From NCBI GenBank assembly GCA_958298945.1, contig OY282609.1, forward strand, positions 35,995,212-36,059,211: DNA of 64,000 nucleotides, written 5' to 3'. The translations under genes and the position numbers were made by a program. The notes beneath the pieces are model-generated. The model made no database searches, was not told the DNA's origin, and saw nothing but the letters and a program-made list of their open reading frames with translations. How positions within the stretch are numbered: position 1 is the stretch's first letter; the number at the start of each line of letters is the position of its first letter. Positions 32,230 through 44,368 of this stretch are shown here, in pieces. Origin of the DNA: Atherix ibis. Lineage: Eukaryota; Arthropoda; Insecta; Diptera; Athericidae.

Positions 32230-33140
32230 AAGTATTTTAAGTGTTTGGTTTTAAAATTTTAAAATAAAAACACCGAAAAATTGCAAATATTGGCCACGAC
32301 TACGTTTCAAGTGATCCATGCGAGGGGTCCAATTTTGAACCTCAACTGGTATCTCGCTAATAACACGTGCAATGTTATCTTTCAGGGCTGCGAGTAACGC
32401 TGGTTTATCGGCATAGACGAAAGACTTCACGTAGCCTCATAAAAATTAGTCTTGAGGCGTCAAACCGCACGATCTAACCGGCCAACTCACCGGTCCGAAA
32501 CGTGAGATAAATTACTCATTAAACTCATCTCTCACTATGTCTATTGTTTCATGTGCTGTGTGACATGTAGTGCCGTCTTGTTGAAACCACATGTCGACCA
32601 GATGCAGTTCTTGCATTTTGGCCAAAAAACAGTTCAAAATCATCGAGCGATAGTGGGCACCATTGACGGTAATATTGCGGACAGCGTCATCTTCAAAGAA
32701 ATATGGAGCGATGATTCTATCGGCCTATCAATCGTACCAAACAGTAAATTTTTTTGGGTGACATGATAGTCTGATGTTCATTAAACCAAATACGACAATT
32801 TTGCTTGTTCACATACCCATTCAATCAGAAATGAGCTTCGTCGCTTAACGCATTCTTTTGGTAAAGAAACGTATTTTCCTCAAGTCGTCTTCAGTTCTTG
32901 CGCGAGCTGTATTTTATATGCTTTGACACCAAGATCCTTGCGTAAAATCTTCCACATAATCGAGTAACACAATCCCAATTGATGTGAACGATTTGAGGAA
33001 CAGCAATATTTGCGCTCTGTGCTCCAATAGCGTAAAAAATTGCTGCGAAATTTTGTCATTATGGCTTGGAATGTTTGCTCATAAAATGGTCGAAGTGTGC
33101 GTACATTGCTCGGGTGTAAGTCTATCCATAATGAAATGGC
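32230..33140 (-). pseudogene. DD41D mariner-relative transposase relic, copy 2
   Basis: Read from 33,130 down: MDRLTPEQ, then scattered N-terminal traces, YKIQLAQELK-like sequence near 32,920, SDEAHF-stop-LNGYVNKQNCRIW near 32,800-32,840 with the first catalytic Asp, FQQDGTTCHTAHETID near 32,560-32,590 with the second, and a tract FISRFGPVSWPVRSCGLTPQD with the third; 41 residues separate the last two, the DD41D signature. Then GYVKSFVYADKPALLAALKD and a C-terminus near 32,270. At least three stops in the catalytic core. Better preserved and clearly diverged from 21,060-21,880. TIRs not identified. Confidence 0.8.
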
Positions 33141-35286
33141 AATGCTGATTGAATACTTTTGAGTTTAACATATGTCACGTGTCACGCTTAATTTGTCAAA
33201 AATAAAAATATAATAAACCAAACAGCAAAAAAATCACCCAGTATGAAGAAACGGACAACGTACTATTATAACATAATATTAAGATAATCACATCTCATCG
33301 TCCTTTGTGGAACTCTAAATTTTTCGGTAACAAGTAGAAAAATGAATCAAGAAAAAATAAAGAATTCCCAATAAAAAAATATGAAATATGTTACGTTAAG
33401 ACTATCATTTATGATAGTAAATCTAATACGACAATAAATACATATTTTTTATAATGTTCAAGGACAAATTGATTTTGAAAAAAAAAATGTTAATGTTTTA
33501 AATATAAATCGTAAAATGCTAATGAAAAGTGCAGTTCAATTTTATTAGCCAGAAAAATTGTGTAAGAGAGAAAATATTGACGGCAAGTCGAAATATTTTA
33601 TATAGAAAAAGTGCATTTAAGACCTAGCGGAAAAAACCCAAAAGCGGAGTCCAAGTGTAAAATAGAATATTATTGAGGGTGCTATAGTAGAAAAAGTTAT
33701 GTAAAAACAAAAATCACAACCTTAAAACAGTAGAAAAAGTGATGTTAAAACAAAAAATCATTGGTGTAAAAGTCCAGACGGTTTAGGGAGTAAAATCCCG
33801 CAGTTTCAAGACGATTTCTTAGAAACAACAACTAACATATTAATTTGTTAAGAAAAGAAATTCCTAAAGTACTTATCTTCAGTAACTTATCTATGAACTG
33901 CATATAAAAAAATTAAGTTTTACTAAGCAAAATATAAAAAAATATTTTAAGTTTCTTTAAAAACTGTAAGACATTTTGTGATAAAAAAAGGATATTAAAA
34001 GTTTGAAAAACTGAAGTATTTCGAAGAATATTCAAATAACAATTATTAAGAAAATATATTTTTACATCGGAATATTTTTTTTTTTTAATTTTAAGTATAA
34101 TGACACTAAAGACTAGTGAAACTTCCTCAAACTCAATTTAAATAGAAAAATTTATGCGTTATCATTTTTCAGAATTATTGTTGGAAGAAATTTTATTATT
34201 GATTTAATTTAAAACAAATCACTTTCACTACAAAATCATAAAATATAAGTGCAGATTAATTTATAGAATAGCTCCGATAAGCTATAATTGCTTATTATCT
34301 TTATTGATGCATAATGAACTACATTAAATCGGACCATCTGTTTAAGTGTAGAAACTTCCGCATATGTTAATAAGTGACATTTTCGTATGTATTCTTTAGC
34401 ACATTCAGACTTTCATACCCGTACTTACAGATAAGATGACATTTTAAATTCTATTAGAAATATTTTTTTTAAAAACACTTAAGTGTTGTCAGAGGACTTG
34501 AGGCACTATGTTTTGCTTATATAGACAACATAAACTTAAAAATATTTATCGCTAATTTAAGAACGACTTCTGATAAGATTAATTTGTTTTTTTTTAAATA
34601 GATTTTTCTTAAATTAATTACAAATATGCACAATAAAATAATTTTTATTACTAAAGAACATTAAATTCCGATTATTTCTTGCAAACTTATGTAACCAACA
34701 AACCTATAGTGTTTATTAAAAATTATTCCGAATTGACCATTTTATGAATAATTTCAAGGCGATTTATTGATGCCATAATAAATTATATAATAAATTGTGA
34801 GATAATTGCTTAATTACCATCAAAAAAATTTGCATACACCATCAATTTACTGGAAAATCCCATTTTCTATGCTATTTTTTTTAACTACGTCAAATAATTT
34901 AAATTCGAAAAAAAATTTAAGCAAATATTTATCCTTTTTTTTAAATTTATAATAAAATTAAATTATTTAAAGAAAAGAAAATTGAAAAAAATACACTCGT
35001 ATCCAAGCACATGGATTCTTCCACAAAAAAACCATACTACCGTAGTTAATACCATATTACAGAATTGCATTGTTTTTTCTACGTTAATTCGAAGAAACCA
35101 CTCAAATTAATATTTTAAGTGATGAATGAACTCATCACCTAAAAATATTACCTTTACTAATTGGTCAATTTTCTTTTTGGAAATTATAGAGTATTATTCA
35201 ACATAAATAAATAAATAATAGTGCAACATGAATTTACCTTTACTGACCTTGAAGATTCAAAAATAAACCTTATATAAATGCTAGAA
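33141..35286. other. 2.1-kb AT-rich stretch
   Basis: No gene. A degenerate repeat TAGAAAAAGT(G/T)ATGT.AAAACAAAAA recurs at 33,604, 33,689 and 33,731. Rest anonymous. Confidence 0.5.
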
Positions 35287-36990
35287 TATATATTTAATCT
35301 TCAAGGAAAGGAAATTGATAAACACTATAATGAACGGCATGAAATTTATACAAGCTCGCTTAGTGACAATATTTCTTTATGGGAAGCCACTAAACAAATA
35401 CTCTCGTACAAAAGAACATCACACCCACTGAAATAAAATGACGGTAACTGGGCAAAAACAGACAAAGAAAAAGACGAAGTTTTTGTTAAACATTTGCTAA
35501 ATTCGTTTGCTCCACGTGATGATATAGAAAATATATCCCATACTAACAAAATTTTCGAAGAACTAATGTATGTTCCCAGTCCCTATGAGTCTTCCTCTCA
35601 AAAATTTTAAGCCCTCGGAAATCAAATCTACTATTCTGCGCCTTCCCAATAAAAAAGCTCCTGGTTATGATCTAATAAAAGCTCCTATTCTGAAGCAAAT
35701 TTCCCGAAAAGCTTTAGTTTTAATTACATGCATTCTTAAAACTATCCTGCGCACAACCTATTCTGTCTTCTATCATTAAAATGATTTCTAAACCAAATAA
35801 ACCCATTAATTTTTCTTCCTCCTATAGACCTATCAGCCTTTTATCAATCCCTGGTAAGATTTTGTAAAAACTCATTAAAACGACTCTACCCAGTACTAGT
35901 TAATGAAAAAATTATTCCTGATCACCAATTTGGCTTCCGAGCCCAAGCTTTTGATCATGTGTGGCATCCTGGACTCCTCTGGAAATTCAAGAGCTCTATT
36001 CCTTCAACATACTACCTTATCATAAATTCATATCTCTACCAACGTCATGTCCAAGTTGCAATTAACTCAGAATCCTCGGAAATATATCCTAATCTAGCCG
36101 GAGTCCCACAAGACAGTATCCTTGGTCCCATTTTATATAATATTTATACCCATGACATCACATCTAATCCTAATCACATCTAATCCTAGTAACTTATGCA
36201 GACGATACGGCCATACTTGCTACACATACAAATCCTGACATAGCTTCCAACAATTTACAATCCCATATCCACAACCTATAATCCTGGTTTAAGAAATGTA
36301 CTGTGAGGGTGAATAACCAGAAGAATGCTCACATTACTTTCACACTTTGTCAAGGAAACCCTACCCCTTTATACTTTAATAGCAACATGATTCCATAATA
36401 TGATAAAGTACGTTATTTAGGACTTTACCTGGACAAGAGATTAACATGGAACCCACATACTATACTAAAAACAGTTGAAGCTAACAGACGTTACCTACAA
36501 CTTCATAGACTACTGGACAAACGCTCGAAACTAACAACCAAAAGTAAACTTCTAATCTACAAAACAATTGTAAAACCTATTTGGACATGGAACTGAACTT
36601 TGGGGTTCAACGAAACGTTCCGATTCCTATCGTGTCCAGGCCTTGTTGATGTCCCCTTTTATGTTCGCGACACCGTAATACATCGTGATCTAAATGTTCC
36701 CTTTGTTCAGGACCTGTGCATTTCCCGCTATCAAAAATGTCACTCTCATTTACCTTATCATCATAATGCCCTTGTGAGAGAATTGTCCTGTACTGCCCTC
36801 CCCGGAAAAACTCATCGGAGACTTAAAAAACAATGACCTAGAGATTTCCTAGAGGAATATAACTTCCGTTAGTTGGGGAAACGCCGATGGGTATTTACTC
36901 CCACTTCATGATCCACAAGATTGTAAATTAAAATGTTATGTAAATCTGCTTGTTACAATAAAATTGTAGTTGCAGATAAAAAAGGAAAGA
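35287..36990 (+). pseudogene. Jockey-clade LINE, ORF2 and 3' UTR
   Basis: Longest copy of this family. In order: NERHEIYTSSLSD and SLWEATKQIL (endonuclease-RT linker); DGNWAKTDKEKDEVFVKHLL; FKPSEIKSTILRLPNKKAPG near 35,610; YRPISLLSIPGKI near 35,825; HPGLLWKFKSSIPS near 35,965; GVPQDSILGPILYNIYTHDI (motif B, with Gly to Asp) near 36,105; TYADDTAILA with intact YADD codons at 36,195-36,206; LGLYLDKRLTWNPHT near 36,420; LNVPFVQDLCISRYQ; ELSCTALPGKTHRRLKKQ, ending about 36,836; then a 3' UTR to GTTGCAGATAAAAAA (36,985). Missing the motif A region and part of the thumb; several frameshifts. No endonuclease, so 5'-truncated. Confidence 0.85.
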
Positions 36991-39225
36991 AAAAAAATCT
37001 TTAAGGACAAAAGTACTAAATTTTTTTTTAAAGACAAAAGTATCCTTAAAGTAAAAAATCTGTGATAAATCTTTGAAATCCATCAGCAACATTAAAAATT
37101 TTCCAATTTCAATAAATGATTGTAACTGGTTTTTCTTTGAATAGATCACTGCACATTAAATTTTTCCAAATCATAGTATTTATTTTTGTATAAACGTAAC
37201 AGTTATTTCTAGGCTCACCCTTTATTGATAAAATAACTTAATGGAGAGTAAATGATTGATGGGTACGATGTGCTTCCGTGAAATATAACAGAGTTTACAG
37301 ATTTTCAGGGTGAAAAAAAAAACAAATATAGATAACATCATGTAAAACTCGCAATACTATTTATATTAAAAACACGTTTTAACCCATAAAAAATAAAAGA
37401 AAAACCGTTTAAAATAAATATTCGTCCTTTTTTTGCCTATATAGAAAAACTTTGAAAATATTATAATCTTGAAAACCATATATGCATACCACGTAAACTT
37501 TCACTTGAAAATCTTTTATATCACCTACCAGATAAATAGTTAAATGGTAAAGCATGTGCTACAAAAAAGATGTAACAGCTAGTCTCCCCTTAGCATCCAA
37601 CAGTCATTTATATTCATGGAACACACTGTTCGCGATTTACCTACTGACGGCCACAATACCGCGTGTCTATTGAAAATGTTACTTTTCCACGTTTCCCATG
37701 AAAACTTTTCCTTCATTTATCCCCATTTGTTTTCATTTTATTCAATCATTTACCAACACACCCCACCTCCCCTCACCCATGCCATCTCAGCCAAACCACA
37801 CAATTTTTATCCTTCCTCAATAGTCTTTTTCATTGATTGATTTGCGAATAGAAAAACACGTGTTAAACTTCATTGATTATATGGGATGTGATAGGTATCC
37901 ATTTGCAACAAGTTACCTGTCAACACTTGAGTGGCAATGTTGTGATCTTAAAGCCAGTCAGTCACTCATTCATTCAGTCGTCATGTTTCATGTTTTTGTA
38001 TTCTATAAGAATTTTATATTTAATTTCTTTTAAAAAAATGTCCATAACAAACTAACTGGACTTGATTTTTTTGTAAGAATTGCGTCAATGTCATAGGCTA
38101 TAAGAAATTCCTCCTGTCATATTTGTATGTCCTAGAGAAGAACCCCTCAATGCGAAATTAAGACTATTTGCTGTAATATTTTATCATTTATGTTCGACAA
38201 CAAACAATGCAATTGGGCCCCTGTCATATATTCCGCAAAACTGACGACCTTAAAGACTTGCTGTGAATATTTTATGAGCAAACATGACGTCAAGGTATAA
38301 GTATGCAATTGTTATCCTTTTAATTTCAAATTCTTACATATTATCTGAAACAATTTATTCAGGCAAGTTGGCTACTTTCTCATAGAGAATTATTGATGAG
38401 TTTCTATGTAGGTCATCAGTACTGTTATCTACAATACTTAAGGACTAAAGTAGAGAAAATATATCCTTTATGGAATGAGATTATTTTCATTTTGATGGGA
38501 AAACACACGTAATTCGTGTCCAAATACTTTTACAAAATTTTACTTCGATCGATATTTTTTGAGGTCATCTGTTTAAAGTGTAAAAGAACCAATTCCACAT
38601 TACGACCAAATCATATGTACACATATATTCACAGACGTCTATAAATTGTTTTTTTTATTAGGATCATTCGTATAATAAGTATATTAATAAATTATAGAAA
38701 AATTCAAATGTTTTCACCCTGTTTAGGTTTTTCCCGTTAGACGAATGCTATCGTTAAAAATGTGTATAATTTGAATTGAATGATAGGATTTCGATTTTGG
38801 TTTTATATGCTTACATAAAGTATAGATTTACTGATTACTCATAATTTCCACTGTTGTATTTACAACTAATTCCAACTAAATTTGGAAACAATAAGTCCTT
38901 TCTTGATATTTCCAAATTTCTACAATTCGTATAATTATTTCTAGTCACGCAATAATTTTTCACTTGATAAATAGTTTTTTACTTGTAAATATTCCAACTT
39001 TTAAATGTTATTATAATGCTTATTACAATGACTACTAAAAGGTAGAAATTAAGGTATTGGAGTCATCTTTTCTAGTGAGGGCGTACTCATAGTTTTCAAG
39101 AATAACTCGAAAGTATTTGAAAATCAATAATTTTTTATTTATAATTAAAATACCATTTTAAAAACTCAAGTAACTGAGTCACCGAATAATTTATGACCGG
39201 ATCAATTAGCAAAAAAACAACTTCA
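36991..39225. other. 2.2-kb stretch without recognised genes
   Basis: A less AT-rich patch at 37,580-38,000 has overlapping short frames but no domain, splice pair or repeat match. Could include conserved non-coding DNA. Confidence 0.45.
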
Positions 39226-39640
39226 AAAACTGACATGCTGGATTGCTTTGGAAGTTGCGGCGAGTCCTACCCTCTGGTATATTTCCACACTCTAAACTGC
39301 TATTTCTCAGGCCAATATTTTCAGGTGGCTTTTATCCTATCTCCATAGGTGTCCTTCAGGGAAGTATCTTAGCTCCAATCCTTTACAACATTTACACCCA
39401 TGGTATTCCTCGTTACAGTAATATACTAACCGAAACATATGTCGAAGGATACAGCCTTCCATAAACATCATAAGATCTTTGCACAGTCATCATTATTCTA
39501 CAGCACCACATTCACACCTTAGAAGCCTGATTCAAAAGATAGCAAATTGGGGGTAAATAACCAAAAATCTGCTTATGCTAATTTTACACTGCCGGGGACA
39601 TGTTTCTGATATGATCTCAAATATTATACAAAAAACAAGC
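39226..39640 (+). pseudogene. Jockey-clade LINE fragment, RT core
   Basis: Diverged fragment: DMLDCFG/HAGLLWKLRRVLPS, SGGF, GVLQGSILAPILYNIYTHGIP (motif B) at 39,350-39,405, then a damaged YADD region (ETYVEGYSL), then GVNNQKSAYANFTLPG near 39,550-39,600, the substrate-binding region after the catalytic loop. Related to but different from the family at 35,287. Both ends are lost. Confidence 0.65.
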
Positions 39641-40306
39641 GTCCGTTAACTACGACTAACAATCGGGAAACGGTTAACCCTGGCACCTTCAAACGAAAAT
39701 AAAAATAAGTAACTTTAACCGACCCTTAGATTAAAGAATACCTGGATAGGCACTTACCGTATATGTATACGCAATTTTGTGTAAGAATTACATGCTAAGC
39801 GGCGAGAATTGGCATTTATCACATAGCTTTTTGTGGATATTTTTATGTAGACATGACACTCACTGCCATCTAGTTCTCGTAATAGAAATTTATTACATTG
39901 CAAAAGCCTAATTTATATTCTTTTTAATTCACTTATTGGAAACAAAAATACAATTTAAACACAACAATAGGCAATTTTTATTTTTTTTACAATCTTTTGA
40001 TATGAAATGGAATTCTATTTTAGTTTTATTATTGATTTCGTAAATATCATTCAAATATAAAGCGTCTCAATTTTGTAGACTTTCGGAGAGTTTTACAACC
40101 TGCCATTCTCCATGAAAGTGATTACAAATCGAACTATTCTAACTAGCGGTGTCATTTTGGTATTTGTCATTGATAAAAATAATAAAGTGTTGAAAGTGAA
40201 ATTTAAAGTGTTGTTATTATGTATTACAAAGTATTTAAAAAAAAAGAAAGTATATTTATAAATAGTTTTAATATTGATAACATTTAATAAGAAGTTTTTA
40301 TTACAG
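39641..40306. other. Upstream region of the THAP exon
   Basis: Single-copy-looking DNA. 40,110-40,250 contains repeated AAAGTGTTG/AAAGTGAAA words and could be 5' UTR/intron. T-rich tract TTTTTATTACAG (40,295-40,306) is a good splice acceptor. Confidence 0.35.
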
Positions 40307-40377
40307 AAAATGAAGTGTTTCGTGAAGAATTGTTTTTCCTACAATGACATGAGGAAGCCGGGAATTTCTTTCTTTCG
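40307..40377 (+). CDS. First coding exon of a THAP-type zinc-finger gene
   Basis: THAP domains are DNA-binding C2CH zinc fingers found at protein N-termini. Between a splice acceptor (ACAG at 40,303-40,306) and a donor (GTAAGT from 40,378) lies ATG at 40,310 followed by 22 codons: MKCFVKNCFSYND then MRKPGISFFR. The start Met close to Cys-X4-Cys and the xxPGISFFRFP tract are the hallmark beginning of the THAP finger; the exon ends in the middle of the Arg codon, where many THAP genes have an intron. The rest of the domain (the C-X2-H half and AVPTIF-like end) is not found downstream in the window; an R1-clade LINE lies 550 bp further on. It may be a host gene, a gene remnant, or a THAP-bearing transposon such as a P-type element. 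Confidence 0.6.
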
Positions 40378-40848
40378 GTAAGTTGATATCTGTAGTTTTA
40401 GTAAATAAAATAACAAAAATGTTATTTGTGATGTGCCTATATGGGTTAAAGTGATATATTTTATCCAAAAAGTGGTGAAAAACTGAAAAGTTCGGCATTG
40501 AACAAATGTAAACAAATCCGATGTTGACAGTTCAATGTTTACCATAAAATAGTACAGTGCCGGTGTACATAAAGTGTGTGTAAGAAAGTGTAAGGTACCG
40601 AATTTTTCAGTCTATTTTTCATTGCTGTTTTCATTGTGTTAAAATAAATAAAATCTATTCGTTTACGCATAAATGACATCGCATATGAAAATGGTTTTGA
40701 ACGAACCGCTTCATCGCATACTGAAGTTTAAAATTGGCTCCGAATGGTTTACGCCGTTTCTGTTGTGTTGCATGTGTGTGCGTTCTACGAATGTATTGCC
40801 ACAAAATTCCGACAGAATTTTTGCGTAAAGGCCTATCCAGTTCTTCTT
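40378..40848. other. Putative intron after the THAP exon
   Basis: No frame continues the zinc finger. The tract at 40,680-40,840 is less AT-rich, unrecognised. Confidence 0.35.
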
Positions 40849-40900
40849 TTACAAGATTATAGACAATAGATCTAATTTACAAGATTATAGACAATAGATC
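40849..40900. repeat. 24-bp tandem duplicate
   Basis: TTACAAGATTATAGACAATA.. occurs at 40,849-40,872 and 40,877-40,900 (period 28), just left of the R1-clade copy. Confidence 0.85.
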
Positions 40901-40959
40901 AAAGTTGACAATAAATGGCAAAATATTACTGTACAACACGGTCGTGACTGGTCAAATGG

Positions 40960-42801
40960 TGAGGAGTGTTTGGCGGACTATTCCCGCACATGTAAGTAGC
41001 CTGTACGGTGAATGCCTGGAAAGTGGTGTATTTCCGACTGAATGGAAAGTAGGAGATGTGGTTATCCTTCCCCCAAGTCTCCGGACGGGATACGGACTGA
41101 CTCGTCCTTCTATAAGCCGATAAGCTTACTGCAAGTATTCGGCAAGGTCCTCGAGCGGATGATGATACACCGGCTGACTGTGAAGTTGGCAGACTTCAAT
41201 GTATCCAGCTCTCAGTATGGATTTACAAAAGGTAAATCGATTGAGGACGCTTGGATGTGTGTAAGACGGTATGTTGCTGAGAGTGAGAGTAAGTACGTAA
41301 ATCGATTGAGGACGATTTACGTACTTAATCTCACTCTCAGCAACATACCGTCTAAGTAAAGGTAAATCGATTGAGGACGCTTGGATGTGTGTAAGACGGT
41401 ATGTTGCTGAGAGTGAGAGTAAGTACGTATGTGGTGTGTTTGTGGATTTTCGAAGTGCGTTCAACTGCCTGCGATGGGATCGCATTATTGAGCGGCTTGA
41501 GGAGGTTTCATGTCAAGAAACAACAATGGGAGGGTTGTTCGCCAGATGGTGTGTGGCTGCCCACATCGATCTGTGGCGAGCTCCACCATCTGGAATACAA
41601 TGATGAACGGTCTCTTGGTGCAGTTGGAGGAGTTCGGTTGTTGTGCGATCGCATATGCGGCAGATCTTGTACTTGCGATTAAGGGGGGGGGGGGGAGAGT
41701 AGGTCTGCAGTATAGATAGCGGGAAGCCGCTATATGCAGATGGTGTCTGAATGGGGGAATAGAATGGGAGTGAATGTTTCAGAAAGGAAAACTGTGTGTA
41801 TGTTGTTGAAGGGTTCTTTGGCGGCCAGTAGGCTGCCCAATATTCGTTTAGGGGCGGTCGAAATCCGATACGCGCGAGAAGTACGGTATTTTGGAGTGAT
41901 GGTTGGAGAGAGGCTGAACTTTCGGCCTCACTTGCAACATCTAAGGGGGCGCGTGGCCGGTTTGGTTGGCATTCTGGTGCGAGTATTTCGCAAAGAATGG
42001 GGTGCAGCGCGGTGAAAGTCCTGTACAAGGGTGTGTTTGTTCCGTGTGCAATGTATGGGTCGTGCGTATAGGGTGACATTATGCGCTACCGGTATGCAAG
42101 GGTAGGCATAAATTCAGTTCAGCGTCTGACTTTGTATGCATGTTTGAATGTATGTAGAACCGTGTCAACCGATGCGATGCAGGGAGAAATTCCATGGGAC
42201 CTGGAGGTGCTGCGTGGAAGCATTCACTACCGTCTACAGCGGGGCATCCCGCTTGCTGGTTGTCCGGTTATGAATGAAGAGGTTTAGGATCTTCGTCCAC
42301 TGATCTTCAACAGAATGTATGAAATTTGGCAACGTCGATGGGATGATAGTGTGAATGGCAGATGGGCGCACATTCTCATTTCGGATGTGTGCTTTGCATC
42401 TGCGTATAGATTTGAATTTGGTCTATACCTTGGGTATTCTCACGGGACACGGCAGTATGAATAGGTTCCTGTACAGGCGTAGTATAGCTGCGGAGGCTAG
42501 ATGCCGTTGTGGGTTGGCAAAGGAGAGTGACAAGCGCCTTCTCATTGAGTGTGGCCTGTGTGGGGATTTGCGTGACTTAGATGCATGTGGAATCGTGGTG
42601 AATAATGAGGGTGTGGATGGGAGAGAGAGAGGTATGAATGCCTTAATAGATTTGCCGCGGCACTTTTTGAGAGGAGAGCGAGAATGGTCCGTCAATAAGT
42701 GTGTGAATGAGAAGCAGGTTGGCTACAACCGGGTGATAGACCAAGGTCGATTCCGGTTGTACTTTCGGGTGTGGCGAACCCGCGTATCTGAGCTGCCCTA
42801 G
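40960..42801 (+). pseudogene. R1-clade ORF2 (RT and C-terminus), broken
   Basis: Polymerase of the LINE. In order: RSVWRTIPAHVSSLYGECLE and GVFPTEWKVGDVV near 40,960-41,060; SFYKPISLLQVFGKVLERMM near 41,115-41,160; SSQYGFTKGKSIEDAW; FVDFRSAFNCLRWDRI near 41,440-41,480 (motif A with the catalytic Asp); WNTMMNGLLVQLEEFG near 41,590; CAIAYAADLVLAI (41,654-41,665 encode YAAD instead of YADD, a lost catalytic Asp); MGVNVSERKTVCML; VRYFGVMVGERLNFRPHL near 41,880-41,940; LKVLYKGVFVPCAMYG; RMYEIWQRRWDDSVNGRW near 42,315; GHGSMNRFLYRRSIAAEARC and RCGLAKESDKRLLIECGLCG (zinc-knuckle-like, 42,500-42,560); VWRTRVSELP at the stop (42,799-42,801). Several frameshifts. A 188-codon minus-strand frame here is a shadow. 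Confidence 0.85.
41231..41429. repeat. Direct-inverted-direct repeat inside the R1 RT gene
   Basis: 41,231-41,299 is repeated exactly at 41,361-41,429 (69 bp, offset 130). Between them 41,317-41,353 is the reverse complement of the unit's last ~37 bp with one mismatch, next to a partial direct piece (41,296-41,313). The structure inserts 130 bp into the GKSIEDAWMCVRRYVAESE coding tract. Confidence 0.9.
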
Positions 42802-43150
42802 CGGTGCCTAGGGATTTACAAGATTCAAGACTCCTCCCTCGTAGCTCAATGAGAGGAGTACAAACCGAAGTACTCTTAAAACAAAAATTGGTACTACGGG
42901 AGTCGGGGTGGCCCATGGTGTTAAAACGTAAGGGGTCCAACAATGGTGAGGCGCCTTACGTAGAAACGTAGTGGCTGCGGTTAATACGGATTTACGGATC
43001 GCGGGTGGGAGATAACTGGCAATTATCTCGGGCGCTGTCATTGCTTATCACAATAGAGTTTAAGATAGTCCTCGCCACAATTAATTGGAGTAATCAGCTT
43101 GTAACTGGTTACTGACTGTTAACTGCCAGTAATGGTGGTGCGTTGATTAA

Positions 43151-44368
43151 CAGCGCCATCTATACTAAACAGAAAATAACTCAAAAATTGCATCTTTTTG
43201 TGAAATTTTGATAATTATGGAATATTACTACATATAAATTCGGTATTATTATTAAATATAAATTTGTATTAATCGCCGATATTTCGATTATACTAACTAA
43301 TAATACACAACTCCCTATAAATAAAAAGTATTAACGTTGATCCTAAAACGTTAACTTTGATCCTAAATATAATATCTATTATGAAAAATTACCTTTTTTT
43401 TTAAAAAAAATTTAATAAGGAATAAATATTGTATTATATTAATTTAAAGGTCAAAACTTTTTACTAGCATTAAATTACAAAATATAATATTACGCAATTC
43501 GATTAATTTTAAAACATTATTAAATATTTTCAAAAGATTTTAAATAATTTATATCTTTATGATGAAAAATGATTTTCTTTTTACGACTCATTATGTGTAC
43601 AACATAAAAAATATTGCATTATCATCCTTTAAAAATAGAACTTCTTTCATAAGTCTCCAATACTGAATACTGATTAGTAACGATGGTTTTTGTTGTCTAT
43701 TCTGAAGTTGAATGAATGTGAATGAATGAATACCGTACAAAACGTTCATAATAAATAAACGAAGAGCTTATAAAAATCTGCCAGATCAATCTCTTTCGTC
43801 TCTATTGAATATTTTGATAATCATTCTATTTGTAAATGATTTTTATTATCATCGTTAGTGTAAATACAAAAAGTCGTAGTCTTTAGTCATATTACAACTT
43901 TCATATTCGTTTTTAATTTGTTATTGATTCTTAACCTGATCTTACTTGTATAATGTTTTGGCTATTGAATGAAATACCTGCTGATCATAGGTACAACCGT
44001 TGTTAAATGTTGTGTGTACAGGTTTAATTACTTGTTCGTTTACATATTTTTACATAGCAAAATGTTTTTCTTAAAAATATCAAACAAAAAATTTACATTT
44101 TTTATATAAGGTTGGTTACAAAGTTCGTTTGAACTTTATCGATAGATGTTGTTTAAATCAATTATTCAGCATTTATTTCGTAAATATGAAGCAGCTTTTT
44201 CATTCTTGATCCTAAGATTTACATTCTATTTGTTTTTTTATTTGATTTTGTGATTTTTAATTAAACTTTCTTTGAAAATAGATCAGAAAAATCATTTCGA
44301 CTTTATTTTTTATTTCTTTATTTTTATATACTCGTATATCAAATATATGTATATACATTTTCAATGGT
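43151..44368. other. AT-rich spacer, nothing recognised
   Basis: Long A/T tracts; no second THAP exon and no transposon end found. Confidence 0.5.

Larger units (their letters stand above)
40930..43150 (+). mobile_element. R1-clade non-LTR retrotransposon, longest copy
   Basis: Carries most of the reverse transcriptase, the C-terminal region and about 350 bp of 3' UTR; 5'-truncated (no endonuclease). The 3' UTR stops at GGTGGTGCGTTGATT (43,150) and lacks the last ~85 bp present in the copies at 7,547 and 55,421. GC content is higher than the surroundings. An internal rearrangement at 41,231-41,429 and a G-run near 41,683 damage it further. Confidence 0.85.

Noticed and set aside
41513..42079. 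188-codon minus-strand frame
   Set aside because: Antisense shadow of the R1-clade reverse transcriptase region.
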